Part shown: positions 1 through 11,485 of the stretch, in pieces
Layout: the number at the start of each line of letters is the position of its first letter
Numbering within the stretch: position 1 is the first letter of the stretch
NCBI RefSeq assembly: GCF_021155765.1
Contig: NC_060106.1
Coordinates: 12,798,031 to 12,862,030, forward strand
Source of the DNA: Diprion similis
Taxonomy: Eukaryota > Arthropoda > Insecta > Hymenoptera > Diprionidae
Length of the DNA stretch: 64,000 bases
Reading direction: 5' to 3'
Program-made: the position numbers and the translations under genes
Notes under the pieces: generated by a model
What the model was told of the DNA's origin: nothing
Seen by the model: the letters and a program-made list of their open reading frames with translations, nothing else
Databases searched by the model: none

Positions 1-3000
1 CTCGCAAACTCCGGCATCGAGCTCGTTCAGCTCAGCGATATGTTCTTGTGCTGCTTCGACGCCTCGAGCAGTGGCGATGGTCCTTCGCAGCCGGCTGGTG
101 AGGACTCGTAATTCCGGTACGTGCAAGCCGTTGATATGGGTCGCCAGGGCTTGTGCGTAGCGCTCTCCACGAGCACTCAAAACAGCGTCCCCGCCAATTT
201 TTCCGAGGACATTGTACTCGCTCTCCCCATGCTAAAAGCCAGACGAGAAAAGATGTTTGACTTCGAGAAATTCGAATAAACTCTGGCAAGTACTCGCAGC
301 ACGCATTAACGGCATCGTCTTCGTCACACTTACCCTTGAAAAGTAGAGGGTATGAGGCTGGATCCTTACGCTGCCAAGGTATCCCAAGATCTTTGTCTCG
401 ACATGGCCGCTAACTTTGTGTGCCTTGATCTCCATGTTACCAGTGTCAACGGTGATCCTGGGCCAAGTCTTTTCGTCCATGGGTTCGTAAGCTTGGGCGT
501 AATGGGCGACCTTCAAGCGCAAGTCCTCGACCGCTCTCGCCTTGTCCATGTTCTTGTAGTCAGCACTGTATGTTAGGATCCCTTGATAGTTTTGTTCCAA
601 CAACGCAGGATCGGAACAGACGCACTCGATGAAGATGACGCGGTAGCCAAGTTGCCCGGAAAAATAGTCGAAGACCTCGGCTCGCTGTTCGTGGGTCACC
701 AAGGTGCCGTCTAGGATCTTGAAAATTGTTGGAAAGCAATGAATAACAGAATTCTTTCGGTTCAATAACACGCAAAATTACAACCAACTATCGTAAATGT
801 GCGAGGTTGTTAAACGTGCAAATATAGTACAATGAAATTGATCTATCTGTAGTCGAAGAAATCGTAATGCCAAATTTCGCGGTGAAAGCTGATAAGTTAT
901 CTGTTGTTTAAACACAAAGCGATAGCGGGTAAGACGCTTTTTTCATCAAATGATATATATATGCTGTATAAAACTAACATCATCTACGTCAGATTTTTCG
1001 TGTTTTTTTCTAAGTTGGCCAATTGATCTTTAACTCAACAATCTATTTTTATTGTCGTGTCATGTGGTATAAGAGACTTACCACGGAATTGAAAAACAGC
1101 TAATTATTATTCTGGTAATAGTGAATAAAGGTTGGTAAATTAGATCATACGAATGAAGCAAATTACAGGCATACAAAATGTAGAAAATACCCAAGCTAAA
1201 TACCAAACCACATTGCCTTAACCTCCATTTCAGTGATTAATTTCGTGGAATTAAAACTTCTTTACTTTAATTGGTTGCTTTATTAATTCATTATTTTTAT
1301 TATATTTTTCTTGCATCATGCATTCATTCAAAGTTATCAAATTATACTCTGTTACGAAAAGGTCAGAGGAAATATTCACAATCTCTCTGTAATTTTGATA
1401 TGATAAGAACTTTTTTGAATCACACATACTTATGCAATCATTTTATCATTTATTCCAGATTTATACAAGTCTACATAATTAATCTGATATATTTAACTTA
1501 TCGATGGATAAGTTTGTCCCGAAATCTCCTCCAATACAAATCACTAGTTATAAGAAGAATTTTCTGACCCGGTATCGACTGACACCCGTTTCATCACTCT
1601 CACTTAGAATCGATGAATACTTACAGCAAGACTATTCCCAGCGGCCAACCAAGATGCACAGTCCCGCATGGCGTCCCTCTGAGCAAGGGATCTGATCGCT
1701 ACATTGGTAGCGTGATCTGGCCTGAAGAGTTCATGAGAGGCGTACATGTCCAGTCGTTTCTGGCGGTACACGCTTACACGCATAACTGTAAAAAGATTTT
1801 GATCGTAAATTTCTTAAATAAAGAATATCGCTTGTAACGATCTACACGCGTGTGGAGTATTTGATTCACGTGAACATCACGATTCCATATAATCTGTATG
1901 CAGCAAACAAATTGTAACGTATATAGTTGACGTTGTGAGTAATAGTTATCTAGGGTCGATTATTTTTACTGACCGAAAGAGACTGACGTTCAGATCAACT
2001 TAGTTTAGCTGTTGATCAAAAAGCAAACAATCCCGAGTAACGTTAAACGGAATCGAAATCGATTCCGTAGAATATAATATAACGTTGCCACACTTAGCGA
2101 TCGTTTACCGACATAATGCGCTGTGCCTACACACATGATCAGTAAAATTGCAAATGAGATACCGAATGTACGGTAGGTTACCAGGAATTTCACCTTGAGT
2201 AGCCCACAATCGCGATACCCTGCAGGAAAACGCGTTCTCCAATAAGGAAAAGGCTTTCTGACTCTTAGTATGTATACGAATCGAGCGTCATACCCACAAA
2301 GACATGAACCTGAGTGGAAGTGGATATCTCACAATAATTTCAAATCACCTTTCGCAGACTCGCCGTTCCAGTTCAACCTCCGAGCAAGACAATGTGCGAC
2401 CTGAGTTTTACCCCTAGCCGGCAAACCGGCCATGGCGACAACAACCCCAGCAAACCTGCGTGCAGGCTTGGCCTTGTTACCGTTCCTGACTGGCATTTCC
2501 TGGCCGGCTTCTGCAATGAAAAAATAGGGAAGAAAGATTTACCTCATTGTAAAAACTAATCTTGTGACAGGAAAATATTTTCCGTGGCTGGCTTTTTTCC
2601 GACGCTTGTTAACGAACCGAAGCCTATTATTATCCGAACTCTGTTGCATCAATAAAGTGTTCTTCTTCTGTTAATCATTGACACAGTCGGATACCGAAAG
2701 ACAGTTGCGTCGTATTGAGAAACTACTTTGAACCCGCGGTTACTCTTGGCGTCAAGATATTGTAATACGGTTCAGCTTGAATCGACCCGTGCCGAAGATA
2801 GTTCACGATCGACAGTTGCAGATCATATAAATATACCGAGTGTTTGCAAAACAGCCGAGCACAAATAAGTATGTGAGAGATAATTTGAGGTGCGAGGCTG
2901 CGAATTTGACACAACAGTGAATTCTACCCTTTTCTTCGAAAAGCGAGTTTTCCCAGCAGCCACCCTCGTTGCGTCGCTACTTGTCCGTTATTATAACAAA

Positions 3001-6000
3001 ACTGAGTATAATTGTTGTCTTTGGAACGCAGGTGCATTTGCTTCGTATAATTTGCTATACCTATTGCACACTCAAGGTGTTCCTCATTTTCTCAAAACAG
3101 GATACTAAATATTTCGAATCAAAACGCCACGTTATTGCCCAGAGACTTCTCGGAACGTACTAAATATATATCTTCCCAGTTTTTATTATAGTCTAAGCAG
3201 TTAATGATAGTTTGAAGATTGGACGGGGATCATTAACAAATATCGTACCGGATACAGTGGATTACGTGAAATGGTGAAATAAGGCCGATTTCGTTGAAAC
3301 TACTGACGCACGCCCCAATTTTCTTGGTTTAATTTATTTTCGGCGGTTTGGAGAAGTGTCTTGAATGTGTAGAAGCTTGAATCTGGAGGAGGACCAGCGA
3401 ACAGGGCAAAAATCGTTAGCTCTTAAAAATAGGTAAAACAAAAAGCGCATTCCTTGTCACGGGATTAGGGAGATTGATTGCAGGCCTGTCAGAAGGGTGA
3501 TTGATTTTGTTTACAGTCACTGTTAAAAACCTGATAATATTAAGCATCATCATCACGGTAGTGATGGGCAACTAAATCATTTATTGATATCAATTATTGA
3601 TCGTGGCTAAATTTTAGTTAAAAATAAATGTTCACCGACGATTGATAAGTTCCAAATACTTGCTTGCTATTAAGGCTTACACTTACCGGTGCGACACATG
3701 TTGAAGATCGGTTACGTAACGCAATAGATCCCTCGGTAGATTCTAGCGCGTTGAAAAATCTCTTTCTCGATATCAACGATCACGCACAAATGTTTAGAAG
3801 TGGTTCCTTCGAGTGATCCTTGCGAACTGACTGCTGCAACGATTTCTTTGCCAACGTTTTAAAATTAGACACACTCGTAGGCGAGCTCCTGGGGGATGTA
3901 TAACGTGCAGATATACCTCTAGACGTATTGTATATACATGCTCTAGTCGTGGCCAACCTCTGACGCAATTGAGGGCGCAATTTTACGTCGGTATAAAACA
4001 AGCCAAAGACCAAAATTCGTCACCTATCCGCATAAAAAGAGCGGAAACCGATCTATGCAGTATATGCAGGGTGTATTAAGCGTTCAAACAGTGATCAATT
4101 CCGACCAAGGTTACACAGCTCGTATAACGATTGTAGGTGTATCAACCGTCAACTTGTAGGTATGGTATACTATCGCTTGAAAGTGATCGCTGCTTTTACA
4201 TAACTTTGAACTGCGGAGCAGTTTGTTCTGGTCGGAGTGGGAATCGGTAACTGACTGACTGTACTACTCTAGAAGTTCTAAGACAACATCTGTCACACCA
4301 CCAGCCCTTATCTTTGAGCAGGCTTATCGCCGGCCATTAAGTCACTCTCTATATACGCATGTTATTAAAAACAGACACTTAACGGGACCCGCAGTCTTGT
4401 AAGGCTCGGAGGACCTTCGAAGGCGATTTGCTGCGGTCTCACCCGAGTGGCAAAAAAGTGTTTGAGGAATGTCGAGGCCTCCTGGCTCGGAATATTTTTA
4501 CGGGAAGACGTGGCTTTGCTGTTATCTTGCGCGAAAGTCACTCTTGACTCGAAAGATCCGAAATTAAGTCTTTTGCTGACTGTGATATACTTTATTGACG
4601 TTTATTATGAGAGAGGTTTAACAACAGAAACCAGATAACTGTTGTCAAATATTGTTTGCGTTTATATAGAATGAAGTGTTCGATGTGAATATACCTTTCT
4701 CACGTCGTTCCAATAAAATTTTTTGTTTTTCATTTATTCGGTCTAGTATTTATGATAATTATTCCTTGATTGCAATTTCTACAAAGAAAACATTCCGCCG
4801 ATTTTAACAACGTAGGCTGGATTATTGAATTATTCAACTTCCAAACCCTGGACGCAACAAGAATCGATCACAACACCCATTGTTCACAGTTGACCTAAAA
4901 TAACATTCTATGCATCACTCATACAGATAATAGAAATAATTTCTAGTCTTCCTGGAACACCAATTGATCGTTAAACGGCTCGCTTCACATCACCTAGTTG
5001 AATTACTCACGACTAAAGAGGCTTTGTTAGACTTAGAAGTTGGTTTAGTTCTGCGGCGTAAATCGCATCTCGAAAGTTGGGATAACCGCTTATTACCATT
5101 TGCAATATGCTTTCTACATCATAATTGCCGCCTTATTTGTCTGAGGGATGCAATCCTTCCACTGTAATTCCAAGGTAACAAGTTACGACATACGATGCTT
5201 GTTTTGAAGCGGTAATATAGCCACTGCAATTCACGCGTAGAATAAGCATTTACGAAGCGGAAGTGCCGTGTCGTGTGAACAAAGTGTAAGATATCAGTAT
5301 CAGTAGGGCGATGAATTGCTTCAAAATATATTTACATATCGTGTACACATTAGAGGTCGATCATGTCGAGTTATGCAGAATGGATCGCAGTTTGTAAGGC
5401 AGAAAGTTTTTGTTTGCAACCGAGATTACATAAGTGGGCTCGCGACTTGTTTCGACACTTGTTATCGCCGCCTCGAAAGTTATATCATTGAGTTTGCCGA
5501 TACGCTTGTATGCTGTATTATTTCGTAACCCAGCATGCTGGGCGTAAACTGATGTATGAATACGGTTTGCATAAACTTCAAAGTTACACTGCAGCGACCC
5601 TCCAGGCATTGCTGCATATCCAAAGACTCGATAAAAGTGTTTGAAAACAAAAACAACAAACATAAATAAGTAGTAAATTGAATAGAACTAACGAGGAATG
5701 AATACGGGAGCGAGAGAAAGCTTTCGATCAAGTCAAAGTATAACAATCAAAACATGAATCTCGCATTCCATCGTCAATTCGCAACGAGCAGCGGTATTTC
5801 AGTTGACAAATCCGATAAAAAGTTTTTCCCAATGATTTCCGTCTCCAGAAAAAAATTCACGATCCACAGGGTATGAATTTCAGCATTTCATCGTCAGCTT
5901 GTAGTTATAAGCCTGAACCTTAGTGATCCTTTTCACTCGAGAGCAGCCATCTGTAATTATGCACGGTGGACAGTTTCTGGTTTCAGATTGCTATAAACAG

Positions 6001-7933
6001 ATCTTCCACGCGCGTGTGTTAGTGTTTACACGAGACGTTGGGGGTCGTTCTCTGATTGGTCGACGAGGCGGGCGCGGCCTTTACCACACTAGCCAAGAAG
6101 TTCTTTAAACACATGTAGATCTGGCAGAGCGGAGTTGGTTGCAACAGAGAGCGGAAAGCGACGTAGAAGAGAAAGAAAGAAAGAGAGAGAAAGAGAGAGA
6201 GAGAGAGAGCAACACAAGAGGTCGAGGCGCAAATGGTCAGCTCGTTACTATATCGCGTGCAGGGCTAATTAGATGCGGGAGGTCTTGAAAAGCTGTTTAA
6301 AATATGTAAACAAATACGTCGGAATCAAGATAAAAAACAACAATAATAATAATAATTATAAAATGAAAAAAAGGCGTCCGTCAGAGTGAAACAGAGATAA
6401 TTTATAGAAAGAGGGAGAGAGCAAGAGAGTCGCTTTGGTACCAGGGACGACGACGCGTTGGCTTGTTTACGACCGGTCACAGCATCGGCAGCCAAGCCTC
6501 CGCTGTAGCGGTATTGACGTGCATGTATTTTCTTGATTGCCTATATAATTAAGCAGTACGGAAGTCTACGTCACCAGCTTTGTTGCTTTCGAAAGAATCG
6601 TGCTGAAAATAATCGCGACGGGCACGCGTTTTTGGCGATTATGATATAAGGAACTCGCGTTCGCGAATTAACAATTGTACCGGGCGTGCAGAAGTTGTTT
6701 GCTCAAACCATGCAGACCCGAAAGCCCGTTAGTGCATTCAGATATTAACATCAACTCTTCGTCCAAACTCGATGTCAAAGACCCTACTTCAACATTGATA
6801 TGCATAATGCTGCGTTGGATCATTTTAGCTTACGCTGCGCTACCGCGAGTTATTTTAGGGTACTATAGAGGTGCGCTATGCTCATCGATACGCTGCTGAC
6901 TTTGAATACTCGCCTAACAACTGTGACGATACGTCTTGAATAGAACATATGTGCACCGTCCGTCGACTCCGTATAATCTTGGTAATAATATTTTCTAGCC
7001 GTACAACCGCGGTGGTGTTTAACCAATTGTTAGTGACGCTTCTGCGTGCCTGGTAGTGGCAAATACCCCCCGCTGAAAAATGCAGGGTTTCGTGAGCAGA
7101 AGGTACGTCCCTGAGCATATCACACGTATTGCGGGAGGCACATGCTGGTGGCCGGGCCACCGCATATTTTCTCCTCTTGCTTCTCGGCCTCCTTGAGACT
7201 CTCGGCTCAAAACTGATGGACCTTCCATCCTTGTCCATTACAGTCCCTCTCACCCTTTCCGTCTCTCTCTCTCTCTTTATCTCTGTTTCTTTCCCACCTA
7301 TCTCCCTCCCAGCATCGACTTGTTTACCACGAGATTCAGCGTTCTGTCTCTGGTCTCAGTTTCCAGCTGAGAAATTCAAAGCCCACCGGATGAAGGCTCA
7401 GGAGTGTTGCATTTGTTATTCAGAAGGGAATGTTGCAACTTACATTTGACAGTTTCACAGGGAGGGCGAGAAGATCATGAATTGCGGATTCGAAAAAACA
7501 TAATATAGGTAAGTGAGTGAGTAGCGTTGAGGGTAGGAGAAAGCGCGGGCGCCATTGATTTTCTGCCAGCCGTTACAACAGAGCGCACGTCGCAGTATAC
7601 GTTAGGAAAACATTTGCTTAGTCTCATTTTTTTTCTCCCCTTATATGCAGCAAAGCGACCACAGATAAGACCCAAGATTACTCGTAACGGAATACGGCTT
7701 TCTGCATATCCGCTCCTTCGCTATTCACGGTCAAAGAAATGAGAGTAAAAACATGGTGAACTGCAGTGACATCGGCACACCTTCGCTATGGCGATGGTCG
7801 TAGGTCAAGCACAATGCTATGAATAAACTACGAGGACGAGGCAAGGTGGAAAATCGTTAGAGCACGGCCACTTTTATGGCTTACCTTTGTGCACCTCTCC
7901 GGTACAGCTCTTCGCCTCGACACTCGGGGCCAT
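1..7933 (-). CDS. PFKFB: 6-phosphofructo-2-kinase/fructose-2,6-bisphosphatase, divergent, 3' end outside window
   Basis: Cytosolic bifunctional enzyme that makes and degrades fructose-2,6-bisphosphate, the switch between glycolysis and gluconeogenesis. I joined five minus-strand exons with GT/AG borders and agreeing phases: 7933-7885, 2510-2349, 1785-1625, 717-334 and 231-1. They give 329 residues before the window edge, so most of the phosphatase domain is missing. Residues 45-52 (GLPARGKT) are the kinase P-loop. FRPD lies in exon 3. RHGESEYN, with the phospho-accepting His253, is created across the 334/231 junction. The start Met has A at -3; an in-frame Met 49 codons upstream (8080) is possible but has no support. 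The kinase half is unusual: the family's FDATN reads LDGTL and the stretch after the P-loop is poorly conserved, so kinase activity may be altered. Identity is secure; the N-terminal exon rests on phase (G|AA gives Glu17) and a good donor. Confidence 0.88.
2511..7884 (-). other. First intron of the PFKFB gene (5.4 kb)
   Basis: No exon-like homology was recognised in this stretch. It holds AT-rich spacer, a pure purine (GA) tract at 6165-6209 and a CT-rich tract around 7255-7277. Genes of this family often use alternative promoters, so an extra first exon could hide here, but nothing in the sequence proves it. The scattered short open frames show no family signature and look random. Confidence 0.6.
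6165..6209. repeat. GA-rich purine microsatellite
   Basis: Forty-five bases of uninterrupted purine, grading from GAAA units into a (GA)n run. It lies inside the first PFKFB intron. In insects such tracts can bind GAGA-type factors; here it may simply be a microsatellite. Confidence 0.85.
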
Positions 7934-10900
7934 AGTTTTGGTAGCTATTCCAACCGAAGAGTTTGCAACTACCCCTGCCTCGTGGAGGATCCCAACGTGA
8001 AGAGCTAGTTTCCTGACGGCAAGGCAATAGCCAAATAGCGGTCCAGCCAGCAGATCGAGACAGGCAGCTACCCAGGGCATAACAAGGTCGCTTTCTCGTG
8101 TCTGCTTCGCAGGTTATTAAATTGGGGAACCGATGCTTTGTCGGATCTCTGCTCCTTCCAAGGGCCGACGACGGGCGGTCCGTTTTTGAATTAGGGCCAG
8201 TACCGAACCAAGAAACGATTCTTTCCGCTCTGCGGGTGTCCGGCGATCGAGAACACTTTGTTGGTTCTCGGAATGGTTCAGTTATTTATCACAGAGTAGC
8301 GACAGGTACTTAGATGAAATTTGAGAAGGTTGCGGGCTTGGGGTTGCCGCTAAAGTTCTTCAGAAAAATGGTCGCTACTTGTGTGACGAATGATTGAGAG
8401 CAGATCCTCCCTCATACCAATTTGCTTTATCGTTACTTCCGGAGCCAGTTTGCGAGCTTCTGCTTCAGGCTTCGAGTAAACTTCTTCGATAATACCGGGC
8501 TGTTCCGTTTTTCCCCCGGCTTACATAGTCACTGGTTCCCTCCAGTGACGCGAGTTTGGTGTAACGAAGATCACTGACAATAAGACCCCTGGACGGCGGA
8601 CTTCGCCGACTTGCTGACTCCGAAGACGCGATCTCTGCAGGTAATGGCTGGCCGGTTGACGCACTCAACTATTAATATACACACTCTTCGGCTTTCGCTA
8701 TTTATTCCTAGTTCTCTTCAGCTCTTGACTACTCTTCTACACCTAGGAGACACCGTCGCTGGTATCGTCTCACTCTCTCCTGTGATTTAGCTGGAGAAGA
8801 GCAACTACAAAGTGAATCAATGTTCCTCAGGAAATAGTCGGAAGCTCTCTCGTGTTTATTTGGCTCGCTTATTTCACTGATATCGTCTTATCGACCGTCC
8901 ACTGCAGCTGTGTATTCACCGTCGAGCTCTAACCCTGGACTGTCCCGCGCGTCGCCCGTTTCTCCTTTTAGCATCGACCCGGTCGAACGCCTGGCTCCTC
9001 CTCTACCCCTCCTGCCTCGCGTTCCATTATTACTTGCGTCGCCTGCGCAACTGGCGCCGCGGCATCCATGAAAACTTCAACGGTTTAATCTATTCGGCTT
9101 ACGATTACGACCGAAAACGGATAACCGCAAACGGGAAGACGGACCGCCGTCGATGGTTGGCAAATTTTTGACCTTGGTGAGAAACGCGAATGCCGAAATT
9201 GAGGTTCGTCGGAACGAACGTCGAGGAGTTACAGGTGGGATAAATTATTACCATATCCGGAATTGCGAAATCTGATTCTCAATGATAAGATATAAGACAG
9301 CTTCCGATAACGTCGGGAGATTTATGTTTTGAAAAAGGTCAACGAGAAGCGATCCTCCAAACTTTCAAGATATATGCTACGAAAGTGTGACGGCTCTGGT
9401 GCAACCGAAATTGTTTACAAAAAAATTGATATATTTCATTTCTGTTTTGGGCATGAAAAAAATTTATGAAAATATTGGATTCTGGTCATGTCATCGGCAG
9501 GAGACCACCATATGCTTTTATCGTGGCGCATGTTCCGTGGAGGTTTGTTTGTTGGCGCCAGTAGCTCAACAACCTTTGTCCGGCTGTTTTGTCCCGAGAT
9601 TGAGTGAAGGTTCGCCACCTTTCGAAATTCATGCCTCGCTGCCTGGTCAAGGTGTATGAGAAAACCTGTGCAGTACACGTGACTTAGTAATTACGTATGC
9701 GACGAAAGTTTAAGCTCATTCACCAGTAGACGGACAGGACGAGTCGTCGAACCACCTGTCGTAGGACGTACTGCAACACTGTTGTACTCAAGGAATACTT
9801 TCACGAAAGTACCTACAGGTTGAATAGACGGTTGGTGAATTGAATTTTCAAATTATCGAGTCTCCGTATTGACAAAGTCCACACGCGGTATAACGACACG
9901 ATGTCCGGGATTGTTTGCCCACGTGGTTATAATGTTTGAACAATTATTGACGGCAATGCGGTATCGAAGCCACCTATTCAAATGAGTTATATTTCAATGA
10001 ATACGGTTTTGATAGTTCACCTTTCTCGTAAGTAATTATTATCACGGTTTATTTCAAATATTAAATTAATTAATTGGTAAATTTATCGCAGCGTTGATTC
10101 GACTTCACATTCAAATCTATTAATTGCATACGCGATGCATTTCCAGTCTCCTAAACTCACGTTTAGAGGCCTCCCAAAAATTGGATAGTGCTTTAATGTA
10201 TAAATAACTTTATCTTCACTTTCGAACCCAAGTAACTATGATGAAGAAGTATAATTTCCGAGAGAATGATGTGACGTGCAATTCGTATGTGGATGGATTG
10301 ATCGGTAGTTATGCCAGCTAACAATCCATGCATCACGTAAGAATTTCGTTACGAAATTAATGACGTTCAGATGCATGTATGACGGGAATATATACATATG
10401 TAGAAGTGCGTCAAGGAAATTTGCGCTGCCTCTATTATTAATGGAATATAGTCCTGGCAGTTTAAGTCATCATTCTTGCGCTGAGCTCGACAACTAACTT
10501 ACGTATTATCCATCACTACCTATTCCGCTTCCAAGTCTCATATGTAGGGATCACGTGAAATAATTTACAGATGAAAAGTAACGGGTCAATGATATAAGTA
10601 ACCTCTGTTTCAAGTGGTCTGCTGAATCGTGATACTTGTTTTCATTAGCAGCCGTAATGACACTTTATCCGTTGGTAGCGATAACTTCTACGTCGATAAG
10701 GCTAAAGGATAACAGAGGCTATCGAGCTGCTGGTTACGAAAAATTCAACATTTTTTAGCAGAAAGTGAAACGTGCATTTTGGTGTAGTCTGTTTTCAAGC
10801 ACTAATGTACCTGTTATACTCCTTTTATACCTGATCAAAGAAAGATTCGAACTGACGTAAGTAGATACTGGATGCAGCCTAGATTGAGGACTCACCGCGT

Positions 10901-11485
10901 ATCATATGACTTGCAGATAGTGTTGTTTACGTATCCACGCGTGCTCGGCATAATCAACTGCGCGCAGCTCAACGGCGCAGGTCTTGGAGGAGAACCATTG
11001 CCGCTAGCGGACCCATGCTGCCCACGGTGCGACATGTTGGTTTATAAACAGACCTGAGTGTGTAAATGAATGCGCTTGTATGTGGCTGATGGTGGGGCGT
11101 CTGAAACGCCTCGTAACTGCGAGAGTAGCTCTTTAATCTATATCCGAGAAACGAGAAGCTGCAGGAAAAACAATGGGAAGCATGAGAGAAAAAACCAGTT
11201 TATCTGGTTCGTAGGACTGTGAACAACGTCAGAATTACAGGGAAAAATACAGAGAGAGATAGAGAAAGAGGGGAGGATAATTTACAGTTGAGTCGACGTA
11301 GCTTCATCTTTATACGATTTCTGCAGGCATTCATTGCTGTTGGCTTCAGTGCGGTGAGGATCGCGCGGTCGTGTGGCTATAGTAGGACGTTGAGTTCCCC
11401 AGTACTGTTACGTAAGTTGCTCTGACAGTTGTTATTTTTAGTCATTGGATTGATAAATCGCCGGTGGGCATTCAGTGCTTTCGAA
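7934..11485. other. Intergenic region between the divergent PFKFB and P450-1 genes
   Basis: About 3.5 kb containing the presumed promoters of two divergent genes. The part near 8900-9070 is more GC-rich than its surroundings and could be a promoter or 5' untranslated exon of the minus-strand PFKFB gene. No complete gene, RNA gene or transposon was recognised. Just before P450-1 a TTTATACG stretch at about 11309 precedes a TTCAGT initiator-like site at 11345, which is a weak promoter candidate. Confidence 0.5.

Noticed and set aside
9000-9080. Minus-strand Met (MDAAAPVAQATQ...) as first coding exon of PFKFB
   Set aside because: It runs into a stop after about 30 codons and offers no donor in the right phase; the exon at 7933-7885 fits in phase.
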